A DNA stretch of 64,000 nucleotides from CAYRXM01 sp964449465 (lineage in GTDB: Bacteria > Chloroflexota > Anaerolineae > JAFGEY01), in contig CAYVBK010000014.1 in assembly GCA_964449465.1 (NCBI GenBank), positions 47,572 through 111,571 on the forward strand. Reading direction: 5' to 3'. The notes beneath the pieces were generated by a model. The model did not search any database. It was given only the letters and a program-made list of their open reading frames with translations, and had not been told where the DNA came from. Of this stretch, positions 41,795 through 49,655 are shown one piece after another (position 1 is the first letter of the stretch; every line of letters starts with the position of its first letter). Position numbers and translations under genes: made by a program.

Positions 41795-43627
41795 ATGACG
41801 AAACATCTCTTGTCGGGCAACGAAGCGGTTGCCCGCGGAGCCTGGGCCGCCGGCGTGCAGGTCGCCGCCGGTTACCCCGGCACCCCATCCACCGAAATCC
41901 TCGAAACACTGGCCCCCCTTTCGGATGTCTATGCCGAATGGTCGGTCAACGAAAAGGTGGCTCTCGACGTAGCCATCGGCGCGGCCTATAATGGGCAGCG
42001 GGCCATGACCACCATGAAGCACGTCGGCCTGAACGTGGCCGCCGACTCGTTCTTTTACGTCTCGTTCACCGGCATGGAAGCCGGTCTGCTAGTGGTGGTA
42101 GCCGACGACCCCGCCCTGCACTCGTCGCAAAACGAGCAAGACACCCGTCGCTATGCCCGCTTTGCCCGTGTGCCTTGCCTGGACCCGTCCGACAGCCAGG
42201 ATGCCTATGACATGGTGGCAGCCGGCCTGGAATTGAGCGAGCAGTTTGACACGCCGGTGCTGCTGCGGCTGACCACACGGGTGTCCCATTCCAGCACAGC
42301 GGTCGAGATCGGGGCAGAGAGGCAACAGAGAAACAAGCAAGAAGGGTGGAAATATCCGCGCAATCCGGCCAAATATGTCATGGTGCCGGCCCATGCCACC
42401 AAACGCCATCCATGGGTCGAAGAGCGCACCCAGCGCATCGCCGAGTGGGCCGAGACCTGCCCGCTGAACCGCGCCGAGTTCAACGACTCGTCGCTGGGCA
42501 TCGTAGCCTGCGGGGTGGCCTATCAATACGCCCAAGAGGTCTTTCCCAACGCTTCGTTCCTCAAACTGGGTCTTACCTTTCCCCTGCCGCGCCGGCTGAT
42601 CCAGAACTTTGCCGCCCGCGTAGAGCGGCTGATCGTGATCGAAGAGTTGGACCCCTGCCTGGAAGAGGAAATTCGCCTGATGGGCATCTCGTGCGAGGGA
42701 AAGAGCATTTTCCCCCTGTGCGGCGAGTTTTCGCCCCAGGTGGTGCGCGAGAGTGCGGTCAAGGCCGGCCTCATTTCGACGGTGGTTTCGACAGGCTCAA
42801 CCAACCAGATCGCCACACCTCCGCTGCCGCCGCGCCCACCCATCCTCTGCCCCGGCTGCCCGCACCGCCCAGTGTTTGTGGCCCTGCGCAAGCTCAAACT
42901 GCCGGTCAACGGCGACATTGGCTGCTATACATTGGGTCTGCTGTCGCCGCTCAATGCCCTGCACACCTGTGGCTGCATGGGCGCCGGCATCGGCGTGGCG
43001 CACGGGGCGGCGGTTTCGACAGGCCCAACCGGCGCGGGTGAGCGGCATGTGGCCGTGATCGGCGACAGCACCTTTTTCCACACCGGCATGCCCGCCCTGC
43101 TGAATGTGGCCTATAACCGCAGCCCGGTCATTGTCAACATTATGGACAACCGCGTCACGGCCATGACCGGCCATCAGCACAACCCCGGCACCGGGCAAAC
43201 TCTGCAAGGCCACCCGACGGCCGAGATCGAGCTAGAGCCGCTGGTGCGCGCTCTGGGCATCGAGCATGTCGTCACCGTTGACTCGTATCGCTATGCCGAT
43301 GTCGAGGCAGCGTTCAAGGCGGCCCTGGAGCGCGACGAGCCATCGGTGATCATCACCCGCCGCGAGTGTGCCTTGTTGCCGCAGGCGCGGCGCAACTATG
43401 TGCCGCTGCGGGTAGACACCAGCAAATGCGTGGCCTGTCATACCTGCATCCGCACCGGCTGCCCGGCTCTGCGCAAAAGCACAACCGAAATCTATGAAAA
43501 GACAGGCAAACCCAAATCGGATATCGATCCGCTGCTGTGCGCCGGCTGCGAGTTGTGCGCCCAGGTCTGCCCGACCGGGGCGATTCTGTTCCGGGCGCAG
43601 ATGGAAAAAGAAGGAGGGGCACAATGA
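41795..43627 (+). CDS. iorA: Indolepyruvate:ferredoxin oxidoreductase alpha subunit
   Basis: A 610-residue subunit. The N-terminal pyrimidine domain begins LLSGNEAVARGAWAAGVQVAAGYPGTPSTEI, a central TPP-binding domain has GDSTFFHTGMPALLNVAYN, and the C-terminus has two 4Fe-4S motifs (CVACHTCIRTGC, CAGCELCAQVC). It oxidatively decarboxylates aryl pyruvates to aryl-acetyl-CoA with ferredoxin. Two copies of a dispersed repeat lie in frame, encoding VSTGSTN and VSTGPTG in loops before and within the TPP domain. AAGGAGG precedes the ATG. The stop overlaps the iorB start. Confidence 0.96.
   Translation: MTKHLLSGNEAVARGAWAAGVQVAAGYPGTPSTEILETLAPLSDVYAEWSVNEKVALDVAIGAAYNGQRAMTTMKHVGLNVAADSFFYVSFTGMEAGLLVVVADDPALHSSQNEQDTRRYARFARVPCLDPSDSQDAYDMVAAGLELSEQFDTPVLLRLTTRVSHSSTAVEIGAERQQRNKQEGWKYPRNPAKYVMVPAHATKRHPWVEERTQRIAEWAETCPLNRAEFNDSSLGIVACGVAYQYAQEVFPNASFLKLGLTFPLPRRLIQNFAARVERLIVIEELDPCLEEEIRLMGISCEGKSIFPLCGEFSPQVVRESAVKAGLISTVVSTGSTNQIATPPLPPRPPILCPGCPHRPVFVALRKLKLPVNGDIGCYTLGLLSPLNALHTCGCMGAGIGVAHGAAVSTGPTGAGERHVAVIGDSTFFHTGMPALLNVAYNRSPVIVNIMDNRVTAMTGHQHNPGTGQTLQGHPTAEIELEPLVRALGIEHVVTVDSYRYADVEAAFKAALERDEPSVIITRRECALLPQARRNYVPLRVDTSKCVACHTCIRTGCPALRKSTTEIYEKTGKPKSDIDPLLCAGCELCAQVCPTGAILFRAQMEKEGGAQ
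42784..42802 (+). repeat. Dispersed repeat inside iorA, copy 1
   Basis: Exact match to 38838-38856. It is read in frame as VSTGSTN, in the linker before PPRPPILCPGCPHR. Confidence 0.9.
43012..43030 (+). repeat. Dispersed repeat inside iorA, copy 2
   Basis: Matches the 19-base element at 18 positions. It is read in frame as VSTGPTG between GVAHGAA and GERHVAVIGD. Confidence 0.85.
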
Positions 43628-44211
43628 AGGCAGTCAATTTTCTGCTGGTAGGGGTCGGCGGGCAAGGCACATTGCTGGCCAGCAATGTGTTGGCCGATGT
43701 GGGTCTGGCGGCGGGGTTTGAGGTCAAAAAATCAGAGGTGCATGGCATGGCTCAACGCGGCGGGTCGGTGAGCAGCCATGTGCGCTGGGGCGAACGGGTC
43801 TATTCGCCGCTGATCGGCCAGGGCGAGGTGGATATTTTGATCTCGCTGGAGCGGCTGGAAACGTTGCGCTATGTAAATATGCTGCGACCAGGCAGCCAGG
43901 TGGTGATCAATGATTACGCCATCGTGCCGATGACCGTCACCGCTGGCGACGCCGTTTACCCGGACACCCCGACCATCCTGAACGCGCTGTGCCAGGCCAC
44001 GCCGCACGTCACCCTCGCGCCGGGCGTCGAGATGGCGCAGGAATTGGGCAACGCCCGCGCCAACAACATTGTTATTCTGGGAGCGGTATCGCGGCTGCTG
44101 GATGTGGACGCGGCGGTGTGGCAGGATGTCATCGCCGCCCGCGTGCCGGCGCGCTATCGCGACCTGAATCTGCGGGCATTTGAGCGCGGCCGGGCGTACC
44201 AGGCTGGTTGA
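43624..44211 (+). CDS. iorB: Indolepyruvate:ferredoxin oxidoreductase beta subunit
   Basis: A 195-residue gamma-type domain of 2-oxoacid:ferredoxin oxidoreductases, with FLLVGVGGQGTLLASNVLA at the N-terminus and the loop KKSEVHGMAQRGGSVSSHVRWG. The start overlaps the iorA stop (ATGA), so the subunits are made together. With IorA it works in amino-acid fermentation, removing aromatic 2-oxoacids formed by transamination. Length is normal for the family. A bidirectional terminator lies about 100 bases after the stop. Confidence 0.95.
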   Translation: MKAVNFLLVGVGGQGTLLASNVLADVGLAAGFEVKKSEVHGMAQRGGSVSSHVRWGERVYSPLIGQGEVDILISLERLETLRYVNMLRPGSQVVINDYAIVPMTVTAGDAVYPDTPTILNALCQATPHVTLAPGVEMAQELGNARANNIVILGAVSRLLDVDAAVWQDVIAARVPARYRDLNLRAFERGRAYQAG

Positions 44212-44227
44212 GCCGGCGGCCCTAAAG

Positions 44228-44281
44228 CGTCGGGCTGAGTTGTTGCCGCTCTTTCAGCGGCCCGACGCTCAAGCATCGGGC
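44228..44281. repeat. Dispersed hairpin repeats after iorB
   Basis: GCGTCGGGC (44228-44236) and its complement GCCCGACGC, then GCCCGACGCTCAAGCATCGGGC at 44260-44281, a near copy of 38793-38814. Confidence 0.75.
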
Positions 44282-44305
44282 TGAGAGGGCGAGACAAGTA
44301 CCAAC

Positions 44306-44342
44306 AAAAAAAGCACTCCTTGTTTGTAAGGAGTGCTTTTTT
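44306..44342. terminator. Bidirectional intrinsic terminator
   Basis: AAGCACTCCTT and its exact complement with a six-base loop, flanked by A-runs on the left and T-runs on the right. It ends the tRNA operon on the minus strand and can end iorAB on the plus strand. Confidence 0.9.
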
Positions 44343-44344
44343 GA

Positions 44345-44417
44345 CGCGCCCGGCGGGACTCGAACCCACAACCATCGCCTTCGTAGGGCGGTGCTCTATC
44401 CATTGAGCTACAGGCGC
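44345..44417 (-). tRNA. tRNA-Arg (ACG)
   Basis: A 73-base cloverleaf: acceptor GCGCCTG pairing with CGGGCGC, D-loop AGCTCAATGGATAGAGC, anticodon loop CTACGAA (ACG) and T-loop GTGGGTTCGAGTCCCGC. CCA is not encoded. ACG, with A34 converted to inosine, reads CGU, CGC and CGA. Confidence 0.95.
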
Positions 44418-44435
44418 AACGTTGATTCGACCAGG

Positions 44436-44525
44436 CGGGGAGGCAGGGATTTGAACCCTGGAAGGAGCTTTTGACCCCTTAACCGCTTAGCAGGCGGTCC
44501 CATTAGACCACTCTGGCACCTCCCC
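44436..44525 (-). tRNA. tRNA-Ser (GCT)
   Basis: A 90-base class II tRNA with acceptor GGGGAGG/CCTCCCC, anticodon loop CTGCTAA (GCT) and a long variable arm AGGGGTCAAAAGCTCCTT. CCA is not encoded. Confidence 0.95.
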
Positions 44526-44536
44526 TGTCTCAACAG

Positions 44537-44623
44537 CGGAGGGAGAGGGATTCGAACCCCCGGTGATCTTGCGACCACAACGGTTTTCAAGACCGCCGCC
44601 ATCAGCCGCTCGGCCATCCCTCC
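44537..44623 (-). tRNA. tRNA-Ser (TGA)
   Basis: An 87-base class II tRNA with acceptor GGAGGGA/TCCCTCC, anticodon loop CTTGAAA (TGA) and a long variable arm. First gene of a three-tRNA operon. Confidence 0.95.
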
Positions 44624-44674
44624 ATATTGCCGGTCTTTGAACCTGCCCGGCCCTCTCCGTCCGAAGCAAGGCAG

Positions 44675-44703
44675 AGTATATCAAAGAATGGCGAAATTGT
44701 CAA
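44675..44703 (-). promoter_or_regulatory. Promoter of tRNA operon
   Basis: -35 TTGACA (44703-44698), 17-base spacer, -10 TATACT (44680-44675). It lies about 50 bases before the first tRNA, as expected for a strong stable-RNA promoter. Confidence 0.85.
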
Positions 44704-44777
44704 ATTGTAACTGCTTGTACATTGAGGAGCAGAGAACAGGGTGTCCCTCGCTCCTCACCTGTCGTTTGCACATCCAG

Positions 44778-45695
44778 TTATCGAGCAAAAGCGCGCCAGG
44801 GGTTATCACAGGTGAGGCGGTGAAGGGTGGCCTCATCCACGCCGGCGGCACGCAGTTTGGGCAAAAAGACCTGGCTGATATAGGTAAAAGGCTTGGGTAC
44901 GCCGCCGCCGGGCTGCGCCGGGTCGTACCAGCCGCGGTCGTGGCTGAGCAAAATCTGGTCTTCCAGGCCGGCGTCCAGCATGCGGCAAATGCGCTCGATG
45001 AAAAACTGGTCGTCCAGCCACTCGCTGCCGATGGCATCATACTCGATCCATGCGCCGCGCCGCGCCGCCTCCAGGTTCAACTCCCAGGTGTCGTTTTGGG
45101 CATGGATCCAGATGAACCGCTGCGCCGTGTATCCCTGACGCTCGACAATGTCCAATTGCTCTTGCACCACCCGCCCCAGACGGGTATGACTGCCGATGAC
45201 AGCATGGGTGGCTGCTGCAGCCAGCGCGGCCGCCTCCAACACCCTGGTCTCGCACGGGGTCAGGCCGTCGTCGCCCGCGCTCAGCTTGATCCAGGCGGCC
45301 TGCACGCCGCTCTGCTCGATTTTGCCCTGTAGCTCGCCCAACATCCAGCAACGCAGCTCATCCACCGAGGCCGCATGTACCCAGGGCGGAATCCATGGCT
45401 CGCGGTACACACCGGTCGGCACGACCAGCGGAAAACCGGCAGCCTGCGAGACGGCTTGAAGAATGTCGGCCCGCCGCCCCACGCCGACCGGCCCGCAATC
45501 CACGATGGCGGTCACACCGGCTGCCCGCACCCGTTCGAGTTCGGGAACCATCAGCCGGACCACGTCGGCCAGGTCGGCTTGGGCATAGCCGGGCCGATCC
45601 CAGGTGCGCAGGTCTACAAAAACGTGTTCATGGGGCAGGATCATACCCAATGTGGCGCGATCCAGTGGCCCCAGAGTGGTGATCAAACAAGTCAT
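44778..45695 (-). CDS. Phosphotriesterase-like lactonase family hydrolase
   Basis: A 305-residue TIM-barrel metal hydrolase of the phosphotriesterase family. Metal-site residues are visible: HEH in LPHEHVFVD, the carboxylated-lysine position in WIKLSAG, His in GSHTRLG and WIHAQND, and Asp in LSHDRGWYDP. Bacterial relatives are lactonases or arylesterases rather than organophosphate degraders. AGGAGG precedes the ATG, which overlaps the MFS stop (ATGA). It is the last gene of a long minus-strand operon. Confidence 0.88.
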   Translation of the reverse strand: MTCLITTLGPLDRATLGMILPHEHVFVDLRTWDRPGYAQADLADVVRLMVPELERVRAAGVTAIVDCGPVGVGRRADILQAVSQAAGFPLVVPTGVYREPWIPPWVHAASVDELRCWMLGELQGKIEQSGVQAAWIKLSAGDDGLTPCETRVLEAAALAAAATHAVIGSHTRLGRVVQEQLDIVERQGYTAQRFIWIHAQNDTWELNLEAARRGAWIEYDAIGSEWLDDQFFIERICRMLDAGLEDQILLSHDRGWYDPAQPGGGVPKPFTYISQVFLPKLRAAGVDEATLHRLTCDNPWRAFAR

Positions 45696-46951
45696 TTTTC
45701 AACCTCCTGTCCAGGGAACAATCCAGACCGATTTTGAACCGGCCGGGCCAAAAAACGGCACAGCAGCAGCCCCAACCCCAGCGACACGACGGCGGTCAGG
45801 CCAAACATCCCCGACAACCCCATCGCCTCGGCCAAAATGCCACTCAGCCAGGGACCGGCAAACATGCCGATGGCATAGATGGCCTGATGCAACCCCATAG
45901 CCGTAGTGCGCTCGGCATCTTGCACATGCTCAATGCTCATGCCCATCAACACCGGATACACCACACCGCCGCCCAGACCGATCAGCAGTTGAGCCACAAA
46001 CAGCAGCGGCAGATTGGAGGCCAGCGCCGCCGTGCCCATGCCCAACGACATGAGCAAAATGCTACCCTGTACCAACCGCCGCGAGCCAATCCATTTGATC
46101 ATGGTGGTGGCTGTCAGATTGCCAAGAATGCCCACGCCCAAATTCAGGCTGACCAACAGGCTCTTGATCACATCGGCGGCGCCTAGTTGATCGGCCAGAA
46201 CGGGGATAAAGCCAAAGGTCGTCCCCCACACAGCGTATTGATTGACCGCGCTGAGGATGGACGGCAGCAAGACATCGCGCCGGGCGACCAAGACGCCCAT
46301 GCTTTTGAACGACGGCGGCTGGGCAGGACGGGGCGACTCGCGACCGGGCCAGATCAACAAGAGAGACAACCCGGCCGCCCCGGCTGCCAGATAAAAGGCC
46401 AGGGCATAGCTGCCACTCCAATCGTTCAGCGGGCCGTTCAAAACTGTAGCCAGCACCCGCGCCGTCGAACCGATCAGGGTGAGCAGCGAGCTGGCACGCA
46501 CGGCCTCTTGGGGCGGAAAAAGCCCGCTGAACACCACGATCAGCGGCACCCAGGTGGCTGCCGCCAGGCCGGTGATCGCCCGCCCTACCCCGATCATGGC
46601 AATGCCGGTCGGCCCGCTCAGCCCGCCGGCCGCGCCCATCACCCAGGCACCCAACGCCGTCAAGACAAAACCGCCCACGATGAACGGCTTGCGTCGGCCC
46701 AGCCAATCGGAGGCGATGCCCAGCGGCAGGCGCACCACTGCCTGCCACAGGCCATACATAGACAGCACCAGCCCCACCGCCTCTAGATCGCTACTCTTGC
46801 TTTTGGCATAGGTGGGCAGAGTTGGCACATAGAGATACAAAGAAAACCAGTACAGGAACACCGCCGCCACATACAACACCGTCGTCCAGGTCAGACCGGC
46901 CGGCAATGAGACGGCGGCGATACGTTGCCTCCATCGGGATATGCTAGACAC
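45692..46951 (-). CDS. MFS transporter
   Basis: A 419-residue twelve-helix major facilitator. The loop 2-3 motif reads GIASDWLGRRKPFIVGG, near the classical GxxxDRxGRR. The start is taken as GTG at 46951, with AAGGAG eight bases upstream and overlap with the peptidase stop; the longer frame is a shadow of the peptidase. Sequence style suggests a drug- or metabolite-efflux type; substrate unknown. It lies between a prolyl oligopeptidase and a lactonase gene. Confidence 0.9.
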   Translation of the reverse strand: MSSISRWRQRIAAVSLPAGLTWTTVLYVAAVFLYWFSLYLYVPTLPTYAKSKSSDLEAVGLVLSMYGLWQAVVRLPLGIASDWLGRRKPFIVGGFVLTALGAWVMGAAGGLSGPTGIAMIGVGRAITGLAAATWVPLIVVFSGLFPPQEAVRASSLLTLIGSTARVLATVLNGPLNDWSGSYALAFYLAAGAAGLSLLLIWPGRESPRPAQPPSFKSMGVLVARRDVLLPSILSAVNQYAVWGTTFGFIPVLADQLGAADVIKSLLVSLNLGVGILGNLTATTMIKWIGSRRLVQGSILLMSLGMGTAALASNLPLLFVAQLLIGLGGGVVYPVLMGMSIEHVQDAERTTAMGLHQAIYAIGMFAGPWLSGILAEAMGLSGMFGLTAVVSLGLGLLLCRFLARPVQNRSGLFPGQEVEK

Positions 46952-49001
46952 GCGCCGTCTCCTTGTACAAGGCAAAAGCCCACATATCGGCCACTTCTTG
47001 AATGATCTTGGAGGTGGGCTTGCCGGCGCCATGTCCGGCACGCGTCTCGATGCGGATCAAGATCGGGGCGGGGCCGGCCTGGGCATGTTGCAAGGCCGCC
47101 GCAAATTTGAAACTGTGCGCCGGAAAGACCCGATCATCGTGGTCGGCGGTGACGATCAGAGTGGGCGGAAAAGCCGTGCCGGGTTTGACGTTGTGATACG
47201 GCGAATAGGCCAGCAGGGCGCGGAATTCTTCCGGGGTGTCGGGCGAGCCGTAATCGGAAACCCAGGCCCAGCCGATGGTCCAGAGATGAAACCGCAGCAT
47301 GTCCAACACGCCCACCGCCGGCAGGCAGGCCCCAAACAGGTCGGGGCGTTGGGTGAGGCATGCGCCTACCAGCAAACCGCCGTTGCTGCCGCCGCCGATG
47401 ACCAGACGCGGCGTGCTGGTCAGGCCGTTGGCGATCAACCACTCGGCCGCGGCGATAAAATCATCAAAGACATTTTGCTTGTTCAATTTGCGCCCGGCAT
47501 CGTGCCAGGCTTTGCCGTACTCGCCGCCGCCGCGCAGATTGGGCTGGGCAAACAGGCCGCCCATTTCCAGCCAGACCAGGTTGCGCACCGAAAAGGCCGG
47601 GGTCAGCGAGATGTCAAAACCGCCATAGCCGTACAAAAAAGTGGGCGTATCGGGCGTGGGTTGCACATCCTTGCGCCGCACCAAAAACATGGGCACGTGC
47701 GTGCCATCCTTGCTGTCATAAAAAACCTGCTCGGTGACAAACGCATCGGGGTCAAAGGCCAGTTGCGGTCGGCGAAAGACCGTGCTATCGCCTGTTTGCA
47801 TATCATAACGATACACCACGCCAGGCGAAGTGAAACCGGTAAACATGTAAAACGTGTCGTGGTCCGACTGTCGGCCTTCAAAGCCATAGACCGAACCGAT
47901 GCCGGGCAGAGCGACCTGATGCACCAATTGCCCCTGTTTGTCCCAAATTTTGACCTGACTGTAAGCGTCGTGCAAATAGCCGGCGACCAACAGCCCACCC
48001 ACCAGACTGGCCCCCTGCAAGGCGTCGGCGGCCTGGGGAATGATGGTTTGCCAGTGTTCGCGTTGCGGGCGGCGAATGTCTATGGCAATGACCCTGGACA
48101 GCGGCGCGTCCAGGTCGGTTTTGAGGTAGAACAGCGATCCGTCGTTGCCAATAAACTCATAGGCGGCATCGAACTGATTGAGCAATTCGATGAACGGCCC
48201 ATTTTCCTGCAAATCGCGATAAAACAGGCCGTTTTCGCGCTGCGTGCCTTGCCAGACCGCAACGACCAGATAGCGACCATCCTCGCTGACCTGCGCACCA
48301 AAGCCCCATTCCTTGTGATCGGGCCGTTCATAGACCAATTCGTCCTGATCTTGCGGCGTGACTAAGCGATGATAGCACAATTTTTGATCATAGTTGGCTC
48401 CCTTGTAGGCCAACCCCTCGGCGGGCGCATCGTAGCGACTGTAGAAAAACCCGCCGCCGTCGTGCGTCCACGACGCGCCGGAGAACTTGGACCACTGCAC
48501 CACATCTTCCAGGTCGCAACCATCGTCCACCCGGCGCACCCGCCACTCTTTCCAGTCCGAGCCGGCCGAAGACAGAGCATACGCCAGCAACCGCCCATCC
48601 TCGCTCACCGCATAGCCAGTCAGGGCCACGGTGCCGTCTGCCGACAGGGTGTTGGGGTCCAGCAGTTCTTGCGGCTCGCCATCAAGCCCATCCAGCCAAT
48701 ACAACACGCTCTGATTTTGCAGGCCATCGTTGCGAGTGAAAAAAATGCGCCCGCCGGCCTGAAATGGAACGCCAAATTTCTCAAAATCCCACAACTCGGT
48801 GATGCGCCGAACCAAATGCTCGCGTTCGGGAATCTGGGCCAGAAAATCGTTGGTCAGTTGATTCTCGGCCTGCACCCAGGCGCGGGTTGACTCGGAATCC
48901 AGCTCTTCCAGCCAGCGATACGGGTCGGCCACCGACACACCGTGCAGCACATCCACATGGTCGGAGTGGGGACAATGGGGGTATTTCAAATGACTCAACA
49001 T
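46944..49001 (-). CDS. Prolyl oligopeptidase (S9A)
   Basis: A 685-residue serine peptidase. It has an N-terminal beta-propeller domain (from DPYRWLEELDSESTRAWVQAEN) and a C-terminal alpha/beta hydrolase domain with Ser539 (GGGSNGGLLVGA), the acid in DHDDRVFP and the base in RAGHGAGKPT. It cleaves short proline-containing peptides in the cytoplasm; no signal peptide. The ATG at 49001 follows AGGAGG closely. Length is typical for the family. With the M20 peptidase in the same operon it suggests peptide use as carbon or energy source. Confidence 0.95.
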   Translation of the reverse strand: MLSHLKYPHCPHSDHVDVLHGVSVADPYRWLEELDSESTRAWVQAENQLTNDFLAQIPEREHLVRRITELWDFEKFGVPFQAGGRIFFTRNDGLQNQSVLYWLDGLDGEPQELLDPNTLSADGTVALTGYAVSEDGRLLAYALSSAGSDWKEWRVRRVDDGCDLEDVVQWSKFSGASWTHDGGGFFYSRYDAPAEGLAYKGANYDQKLCYHRLVTPQDQDELVYERPDHKEWGFGAQVSEDGRYLVVAVWQGTQRENGLFYRDLQENGPFIELLNQFDAAYEFIGNDGSLFYLKTDLDAPLSRVIAIDIRRPQREHWQTIIPQAADALQGASLVGGLLVAGYLHDAYSQVKIWDKQGQLVHQVALPGIGSVYGFEGRQSDHDTFYMFTGFTSPGVVYRYDMQTGDSTVFRRPQLAFDPDAFVTEQVFYDSKDGTHVPMFLVRRKDVQPTPDTPTFLYGYGGFDISLTPAFSVRNLVWLEMGGLFAQPNLRGGGEYGKAWHDAGRKLNKQNVFDDFIAAAEWLIANGLTSTPRLVIGGGSNGGLLVGACLTQRPDLFGACLPAVGVLDMLRFHLWTIGWAWVSDYGSPDTPEEFRALLAYSPYHNVKPGTAFPPTLIVTADHDDRVFPAHSFKFAAALQHAQAGPAPILIRIETRAGHGAGKPTSKIIQEVADMWAFALYKETARV

Positions 49002-49042
49002 ATCCTCCTGTTCTAAATCAAAAGGTCGGGCAACCTTCAAGG

Positions 49043-49639
49043 TTACAATGCCAAACCGGGGTGATGAGGCGAGGGGCGGCATACCACCTCGATGATTTTC
49101 AGGTCGAACAAGCTCTGGGCATTGGCCGGCAGCAGTACGGCGGCCGTGTCGGCGCCGCGCCCTGAACCGGCGACGGCCATCACTGGCGCATCGGTGCGCA
49201 CCAGGCCGGCGTCGGCGGCCATCAAGGCCATCTCTACCACCACCTTGAAGCCCTGCCCGCCGAGACGCAGGGTGTATGCAATGATCTCGTCCAGTTGATA
49301 GGTGTTGAGCAGGCGGCGCACGGCGCGGTTGACCCCGCCTAGGGCGTGTTGAGCCGTCAAAATGGTCGCCCCGGCCTGCTCCAGGGCGGCGCGGTTTGAG
49401 GGCGTCAATTCCTGCTCGTTCGGCGACTTGAATCCGGCGGAATGAGTCACCGCAATCACCTGCATCCCTTGAAACAGGGCGACAGCACGCACTGCTGTCT
49501 CGCCGCCGGTGGTAGCCACCAACACCGTGTGCAGGCCCAGCTCACGGCACCGCTGATAGGCCAATTGCAGCGTCTGTTCGGTATTTGCCGGACCCGCTTG
49601 AGCAAAATAAACGGTTGGAACGATGATCTCGGTTGTCAT
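49043..49639 (-). CDS. Pyruvate-kinase C-terminal-like domain protein
   Basis: A 198-residue protein resembling the isolated alpha/beta C-terminal domain of pyruvate kinase (TVYFAQAGPANTEQTLQLAYQRCRELGLHTVLVATTGGETAVRAV, and MAVAGSGRGADTAAVLLPA). No catalytic kinase domain is present. Stand-alone proteins of this type are widespread in anaerobes but lack a known role. The ATG at 49639 is taken because of an AAAGAG region upstream. It is 16 bases after the aldehyde oxidoreductase gene and may be co-regulated with it. Confidence 0.75.
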   Translation of the reverse strand: MTTEIIVPTVYFAQAGPANTEQTLQLAYQRCRELGLHTVLVATTGGETAVRAVALFQGMQVIAVTHSAGFKSPNEQELTPSNRAALEQAGATILTAQHALGGVNRAVRRLLNTYQLDEIIAYTLRLGGQGFKVVVEMALMAADAGLVRTDAPVMAVAGSGRGADTAAVLLPANAQSLFDLKIIEVVCRPSPHHPGLAL

Positions 49640-49655
49640 TGCTTTCTCTTTCTTT

